From positions 1 to 10,719 of the forward strand of contig JAOXYC010228570.1 in the NCBI GenBank assembly GCA_028565715.1: 10,719 nucleotides of DNA. The letters run 5' to 3'. Positions 1-6,900 of the stretch are shown in pieces. The number at the start of each line of letters is the position of its first letter. Position 1 is the first letter of the stretch. Source of the DNA: Phoronis pallida (lineage: Eukaryota; Phoronida; Phoronidae). Both the position numbers and the translations under genes were made by a program. The notes beneath the pieces were generated by a model. That model saw nothing but the letters and a program-made list of their open reading frames with translations, made no database searches and was not told where the DNA came from.

Positions 1-30
1 GTATTGTTTTCAATCACATGAATGTCCCCC

Positions 31-112
31 TTAAAGATGCATAAGTATTATTCATGACCTTAAAAGTCATAGATAAAATGCACCATACTTGGAATATCCC
101 AAACATTCTGAC
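31..112 (+). mobile_element. Partial end of a TTAA foldback element (same family as 5448-5781)
   Basis: It begins with TTAAAGATGCATAAG. It then follows the terminal arm of the element at 5448-5781: a 'tcatgacc' block, an AT-rich stretch, then 'ccatacttggaatatccca'. Similarity fades after about 112 and no opposite TTAA end is found downstream, so this is a truncated or solo arm. It has no coding capacity. Confidence 0.6.
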
Positions 113-350
113 CCCATATATCTCCCCATTCCGAGTACTCTCTCCTACCCTGTTTCAACCTGTCTCGTCTCCACCCTCGTTTAACTCAGTAATTTCAAAT
201 TTCGTTCCTGGTAAAATATGATGTTATTTAAAAAACAGTGTTTTAAAGATTTTAGTTGAATGAGTATTAATTGATCATTAGTAATTCTACTACTTATGCT
301 AAAGTAATAAAATGGCTGATCGCCAGTGTTTAAATCATAAAATAGAATAA

Positions 351-529
351 AATGTCCTCTCTGGAGCTGACGTAAAGATATTAAAATGATTAGAATCCTT
401 AGCTTATGAAAGTAATTATCAGAGAACAGCATAATATAGAAATGTCATGTCTTCTGATGAAGAATAAATTTCGAAATCTAAGGATTTTAATCATTTTAAT
501 ATCTTTACGTCAGCTCCAGAGTGGACATT
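351..529. repeat. Long inverted repeat with 52-base arms, about 96% identical
   Basis: The left arm 351-402 and right arm 478-529 are reverse complements with about 2 mismatches in 52 by eye, separated by a 75-base loop. Such high arm identity suggests recent origin or gene conversion. A 12-base direct repeat 'acttatgctaaa' lies just outside both ends (around 292-303 and 533-544). It has no open reading frame of note, and its origin is not identified. Confidence 0.75.
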
Positions 530-587
530 GTAACTTATGCTAAAACTTGTGTTGTTTTATTTCAAAGTGTGGTAACTTTGTAATCAT

Positions 588-731
588 ATAAAGTTCTTAA
601 TTGAATCAAATACTGGAAATTTATACACGTACATGCTATTCAGCCGTCAGTTGTTAGTGAACACGCGAAACGTAGCATGTACGTAATATACTATATAAAT
701 TTCCGGTATTTAATTCAATTAAGAACTTTAT
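588..731. repeat. Foldback (inverted repeat), possible MITE with TA ends
   Basis: Left arm 588-637 starts 'ataaagttcttaattgaat'. Right arm 674-731 ends with its complement 'attcaattaagaactttat'. The arms pair along most of their length, with a small insertion in the right arm near 684-692, around a 36-base loop. The outermost TA could be a target duplication as for Tc1/mariner elements, but that is weak. The repeat ends about 90 bases before the exon at 824. Confidence 0.65.
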
Positions 732-823
732 TCTTCACCAACTGGATGACTGAGAATCTGTATTATATTATTTGTAATCCTATACTTTTAAGAACCTCAT
801 CAGTTGACTTTATATTTCTTCAG

Positions 824-992
824 AGCTGCACCTCTAGGTCCAGACCAAGTATTATTGAGAGGGTCCATGTTGCGTAACACAAAGTGGGTGTTTGGTCTTG
901 TTGTCTACACAGGTAACGAGTCAAAACTAATGCTCAATTCTACAGGGACACCATTGAAGAGATCAAATGTAGAGAAAATTACAAATATACAA
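824..992 (+). CDS. ATP8A1: ATP8A exon A (end of the actuator domain)
   Basis: The acceptor is 'atatttcttcag' ending at 823 and the donor is 'caa|gtgagt' at 993. One base precedes the first full codon; 56 codons follow and the exon ends in phase 0. The peptide contains [19 protein letters not shown] and [11 protein letters not shown], the segment between the A-domain DGET loop and M3 in P4-ATPases. Reading through the donor stays open to a stop at 1206-1208, so intron retention would truncate the protein. Confidence 0.93.
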
Positions 993-3900
993 GTGAGTGT
1001 CCATTTAAAGTATTTTGCAATAACTTGTGATGATGGGCCTGTTTCTGTAAATTACCTTAGGCTAGAAATTTTAAATACCCAACAGGGTTCTATTTCAACC
1101 AACGTCACATCCATGTTCACCTATAATGCCTTGCTTTTACTAGAATATTCATATTTTACTCCAAGCCATGATGCCATGGTCAATTTTCAAGTGCTTATTG
1201 CATATTGAGTGTTTAGTTTATTTTGTTAAACCCTCAAGGTATTTGTCAAAGCCTTTTTATTTTTGACATTGTTTCTGATGAAATTGAATTTCCTTCATTA
1301 CAAGTCAACTGCATGTCACTTTAGTGAAACTCATCCCTGAATATTGAGATGTTTTGAATTCTCAAAAATCTTTGATGTGTTGAAAACGGCACTATCATAC
1401 ATACCTTTATTACTTGTATTGCAGATTATTATACTGTTTGGTTCCCTACTCTTCATTGCGTTAGTCGGGGCTGTAGTTAGTGAAGTGTGGACAAGTATAA
1501 ACAAAGCTGAATCCTGGTATCTAGGCTTTACAGGTAAACATGATTTTTATTCCTTATTGTCATTTAAAAAAAATTATTCGAATTTAATGTGGAGTATTAC
1601 TGATCATATGGTACAACCTTTGCCATAGAAGACCAATTCTACTAAGACTACAGAGGTGTACTGAGTCATATGGCTTGAGTGAAATAAAACTTCTAAGTTT
1701 TATTTTAAAAATATTGTCATTAAATCATGTTTGAATAATTTTTTTGTGGTACACTTGTTGCAAAGTTTACCAATGAAGACAAGCACAGGATTTTACTAAA
1801 TGAATGCAATATTTATTTTCAGAAATGAGTCCAACCAACTTTGGTTTGAACTTTCTCACTTTCATCATTTTATTCAACAATCTCATCCCCATCAGTTTAC
1901 AAGTCACACTAGAGGTAGTCAAGTTTATACAGGCATGGTTCATCAACTGGGTAAGAATATAATCTAACAGACCAGTGTAGTATAATGTATATAGACGATA
2001 ATTAACTAGTGTTATTGAATAATACATTTCTCAAAATGAGTCAAAATCCGAGCCTTATTCAATGATGACGAGTTTTTTGTTCTTTTTCTGACATGAAACA
2101 GTGACGACAGAGTGTCGAAGAAAAAAGGAGTCGCGTATGAATACAGTGATCTGTCAGAGTGTGTTATTTTTAATAATACATTTGAGATTGAACTCATCAT
2201 GTGAGAAACAACAATCTCCTGAGGAAGCAATTTGTTTTATTATACGATTCCTGATAATTCAAGTAAACCTTAGTTTCTTTACCGTCGTCATTCGAACTAA
2301 ACAGCCATTGTTGACAACAGCGCCACCTGCCACAAGTTCACTGGATGGTGCTGTGAAAGTAATATTTCATTAGGAGCCATGAAACAACACTTTATATTCG
2401 AGTTGTCAGAACATGATTTAGCCAATCAGAGAGGAGGAGAATCAGTTGTCGTCTAATAATACTTATTGCCCTTGGAAGCGGTCCAATATTTCAGTTGAAT
2501 TTATATTAATTATTTACTTCACTTGCAGGATATTGAAATGTACTATGAACCCACGAACATGCCAGCCATAGCCAGAACATCAAATCTAAACGAGGAATTA
2601 GGACAGGTAAGAAAACTGCATTCTTTTGATTGATTTTAAGGGTTAGCCTAGATTTATTGTCCATACTTGTTCTTCATTTGATAACATTGGTGTAGATTGG
2701 GAGCAGATCTTCGTTCAAACATGTTTGGTTGAAAACACAGCAGCATTCTGCACTGCTTATTTTATGGAGCATTTTTGCGTATTGTTTTTTCAAGGAAGTT
2801 GTGGTTTTATTTTATTTTGTCTGTTGACAATGATTGGACAATTACTTGGTGCGTTACCAACCAGTGCTGATAAGGACGCAATGGTGTTTATTTAAATGTA
2901 AGATCCAGTATTTGATTTTAATTTCTTCAATATGTTCTTTTTTGGTTTGTGAACTATTGGTTCCAAAGTCCTTCCTTGGCATCTGGATTTTTAAGTTAAT
3001 TGACTACATTTTTTTATGAATATCATATTTTGTCATTGTTACTTTCAGGTGAAATATATCTTCACGGATAAAACAGGGACACTAACAAGAAATATAATGG
3101 ACCTACGCAAAATTAGCATAGGCGGAAAAGTATACGGGTACGGACAAAATTGCTATTTTTTTTAAATTTAATTAATATCTATTCTTGAAAGCTTTCAGTA
3201 AAGGACTTTTATTGAGACAAAAGACTTAAATATTTGCATCGGTTTAAGCCCCGGTCCCACTTTCACGAATTCTAAAACGCCGGTGAGTTTTGAATTTCTG
3301 TATTGAGGTTGAATTGGTTGCTATTCCACTAGAATTGAGGGGAATATGACTTGCACAGTTCATGAATTATTCTAATTTGACTGTTTCAGTGACAACCCAG
3401 AGTCAGTGAACGGATTGAATGATCCGGCTATACACAGAGATGGAAGGGACCAGGTAATTTAGTCAAGGTTTAGAACAACGAAAAACAGTTCAACCAGATT
3501 AAAGAAAACTTTTGATATTAACAATGAGTCACTTATTTCAACCATATGGTATGTTCGGTTTATGAATAATATTATTTCGTAAATTCGACGATCAATTTAT
3601 ATCTATTAGGTTTATCATGTGTAATTTCATAGTGACTCTATAGTAATGTTACAACTATACATACGGTAGTCCATTTTCCAAAACTAAGTCCAAACTTAAG
3701 TCGCTATGAAATTACACACAAAATACCATTCAACAGCTCTATTTCCACTCAACTATCAATTTAAATTGTATAATTATGTTTTTCAACCAATTAGAAGTCA
3801 AGTTATGTTCTCAGGTTTTTAATCTTAATTTTCTGTTTCAGGATTTGGGTCATCTGGTGCATGAATTCCTGGCTGTTCTGTCTGTATGTCACACAGTTGT

Positions 3901-6900
3901 ACCAGAAAGAGATCCTGAAGATGAATCAAAAATTAATTATCAAGCCTCGTCACCAGGTAATGTTGCAGTTTTTGTCGTTTGTATTTTACAGTAAAAAATG
4001 AGTTCATTAATGTCCATCATCAAATATTATCCATTATTTTGACATTTTTAAAGTTAAACGCATACATCGCTACTTACAAATGTAGAATTATCAATTATTG
4101 ATGTAATACATTTTCATCCGTTTCTTTTACACAGTTTGATCATTTTTCGTTGCCAATTCGTGTTACTACCTTCATTCTTTATCGAAAACACAAAGTTAAT
4201 AGGTTACAGTTGATCTCAGTTATCTTGACGCTCCGTCAAGATATTTCACATAGGCCGCTGCCTGTATAGAAATTTCCGGCAGAAGCACAGGTATTCATTG
4301 GTTTAGATGAATGTAAGGATGCAATTTGTAACCACAATTCCTATGCAATTGGCCTCATTTAATAGATGATAATTTCACATTCGTAGGTAGCGATGTACTA
4401 CTTTAATTAATAATAATAACACACCTAGTACGATTTTAAATCGCAACATGTTTTGACCCCGGGTTTTGACCACTACATGAACATTTATAAAAAAGAATTG
4501 CAGTCATGAATGCAACTGTATCGGCTATTGTTAAAGAGATTTATTGAGATATAATCTTATTAAAAAGTATTTTTAAGATTTCCTATAATCTTTTTTGTTT
4601 TCTCAGATGAGTATGCGTTAGTTAAAGCAGCCAAAGCAATGGGCTACATCTTCACAACAAGAACCCCAGAGACTGTCACTGTGGAAATTGTAAGTTGCCT
4701 TTGATTATTCAGTATTTAAGAAATATTGAAACTAGTAAGATTAAAAACAATTAAAGCAAGTTGCTTTTTTGTCCAATGACAGGATACCCTTTTAAAATTT
4801 GTAAATCACAGATAACTTTTAAAAATGAATGATTAACAAAATATACTGGTCAAAAGTGATAAAACAGGAACACCTGTCTGCTAATACCAGACTTGTGCTG
4901 GACTCTTGAGTTGAAAGTCCCAAAATCTTCTGTCTTTTGAAAATTTAAATGATTTTTTTGCCAATTGCTGTAAAAGTAGTATTTTTTTAATCAGTTCATA
5001 AAATATTTTTCAAATTTCAGCATGGAAATCCACAAACATACCAAATTTTAAATGTGCTAGACTTCACTAGGTAAGGATAATCCAATGTAAAAAAGCTCTG
5101 AAAGCGTTTCTTTTTGAAAACAATCTTCAAAATTTATTTGTTTAGAAAATATTTGTTCTTTCAGAAAATGGCGATAAAATGTTAATCCAAGATGATGACA
5201 ATTGTCAATTTTATGAATAGTTTTTTTTTTTTTTTTTCAGTGATAGAAAAAGAATGTCAGTTGTCATTCGCAATCCAAAAGGAGAAATCAAACTTTACTG
5301 CAAGGGAGCTGTGAGTATACCTTCATTGTTAACTCATGAAATAATGAAATGTGTCCAACAAAAACCATACTGAATGAATGAATTTTGATAGATTTAGAAC
5401 GTACATAAATTTACCCAAATGTCTTTAAAACAGGAATTTAATAACTATTAAAGATGCATAAGCTATATTGGTGACCAAAAAAGTTATAAATTAAAATAAT
5501 TTGCGAGTTGATCCATACTTGGAATATCCCACAATGTCTGGTTTCACAAATTAATTTGAATGCATTCCTCAGTGACTGTTCTAGTCTAAAATAAATATGG
5601 TTGGCCCAACCATAGTTATTGTAGGCTATAAAAGTCATCTAGGAACGCATTCAAAATGATTTGTGGAGCCAGAAATAATGGGATATTCAAAGTATGGTGC
5701 ATGCAGTTCTAAATATGCAAATTTAACTGCAATTTATTTTCATTACTTTTTTGGTCATGAATATGGCTAATGCATCTTTAAAAAAGACTTTAAATGAAAG
5801 GGGAATTAAACATAATGGTCTGTCTGGCTTCAGATAGCCTAGGTGTTATTAATACATTGCTCCAATTAAAGATTAAATTGTACTTGGGTTCTGTGTGCGA
5901 GGTTATGAAAACTGAGGTTTAATTTATATTATTTTAGGATACTGTGATATATGAGCGACTGAGAGAGCACGAACAACCCCACCGTGATATAACACTGACT
6001 CATTTAGGAGAATTTGCAAATTTAGGTAAGAAAACAGAGAGGTTTGTAAGGTTTCTTGATTCTTATTTAATGCAGGGTCGACTTGAGTAACTAGGATGGC
6101 AATTGGCAGTATAGTATAAGTCTCAGCATCACTCAAAATGAGTCCCTTAAAGAGGACAGTTAAATAAATACTCAAAACAATGGCGGAGAAACACAAGTTT
6201 GTTTCCTGTTAAGCAGATTGCAATACATGAAAAAATTTGGAAAATTTTATTTGTATCCCATGTTAGTAGCTTTGACTTAATGATTAAAATCATTATGTAA
6301 AAGCTATTGTTATGATATATTGTCTACTGCAGTAAGCAAAGTGGTAAATTTAAGTTACAAGAAATTTTATAATATTTGTGATGTCTAGTCAAATTCATGA
6401 AACTGTTGTAGGATTGTGAACACTTTGTATAGCATCTGTAGATATACCAGATGAAGCCTATCATGAATGAAAGGATACAAATAAATGTATGCTTTTACTG
6501 GCCGAAAGTGATCAATATTCAAACCCAGGCCTCCTGATTGCCCGCCAGATACTCTACCATCTAAGCCATTCATGAGGTATTTCTATACTGGTTTATACCA
6601 TTAAAATTAGCACAGTAGGAGCTGGTTAGCTTAGATGGTAGAGTATCTGACCGGCAATCAGGAGGCCTGGGTTCAATTTCCAGATCAGTTCCAACTTTTT
6701 CTGTCTTTTCAATATTTGTCATGAATGGAAGGATATATATTACTTGGAATCAATACATTCATTCTTAACTGTTGTAGGTCTCCGAACACTTTGTATAGCA
6801 TCTGTAGATATACCAGATGAAACCTATCATGAATGGAAAGAAATCTATCACCAGGCCAGTACTTCACTAGTTGACAGGGAACGACTGCTGGAAGAGGCGG

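Larger units (their letters stand above)
1..823. other. Non-coding DNA upstream of the first visible exon, probably the preceding intron
   Basis: No segment here reads as P4-ATPase coding sequence. The stretch holds the end of a TTAA-bounded element (31-112) and two inverted repeats (351-529 and 588-731). A pyrimidine-rich run leads into the acceptor at 822-823. Because the first exon begins in the middle of the protein, this is most likely the 3' part of an intron. Confidence 0.75.
6026..6777 (+). other. Intron 11 (phase 1), with pseudo-exon and tRNA-like inverted pair
   Basis: It begins GTAAGA and ends 'taactgttgtag'. It holds a decayed copy of the next exon's start (6401-6475) and two head-to-head tRNA-like sequences (about 6503-6574 and 6620-6691). 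The first 370 bases have no recognised content. Confidence 0.85.

Noticed and set aside
1-823. Promoter and first exon of the gene
   Set aside because: The first visible exon starts within the actuator domain after an acceptor site; the true 5' end must lie upstream of the window.
804-1208. One continuous 134-codon plus-strand frame
   Set aside because: Only 824-992 is P4-ATPase sequence; the rest is read-through past a GTGAGT donor into the intron, and family similarity resumes at 1425 after a clear acceptor.
2012-2373. Open frames on both strands in intron 3
   Set aside because: Both are short and mutually overlapping, without recognisable domains or splice-compatible phase with the neighbouring exons.
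5438-5638. Minus-strand 66-codon frame
   Set aside because: It lies in one arm of the palindromic element at 5448-5781; its composition follows from the repeat.
5924-6196. Minus-strand 90-codon frame
   Set aside because: It is antisense to the true exon at 5938-6025 and then runs into intron; it is a shadow.
6412-6475. Mutually exclusive alternative coding exon
   Set aside because: Two in-frame stops and no donor at the corresponding end rule out a coding role.
6385-6573. Minus-strand 62-codon frame
   Set aside because: It covers the pseudo-exon and a tRNA-like copy in antisense; chance frame.
6620-6691. Functional tRNA-Ala (GGC)
   Set aside because: U33 is absent, GGC is nearly unused for Ala in animal nuclear genomes, and a degenerate inverted sister copy lies nearby; a SINE-type element fits better.
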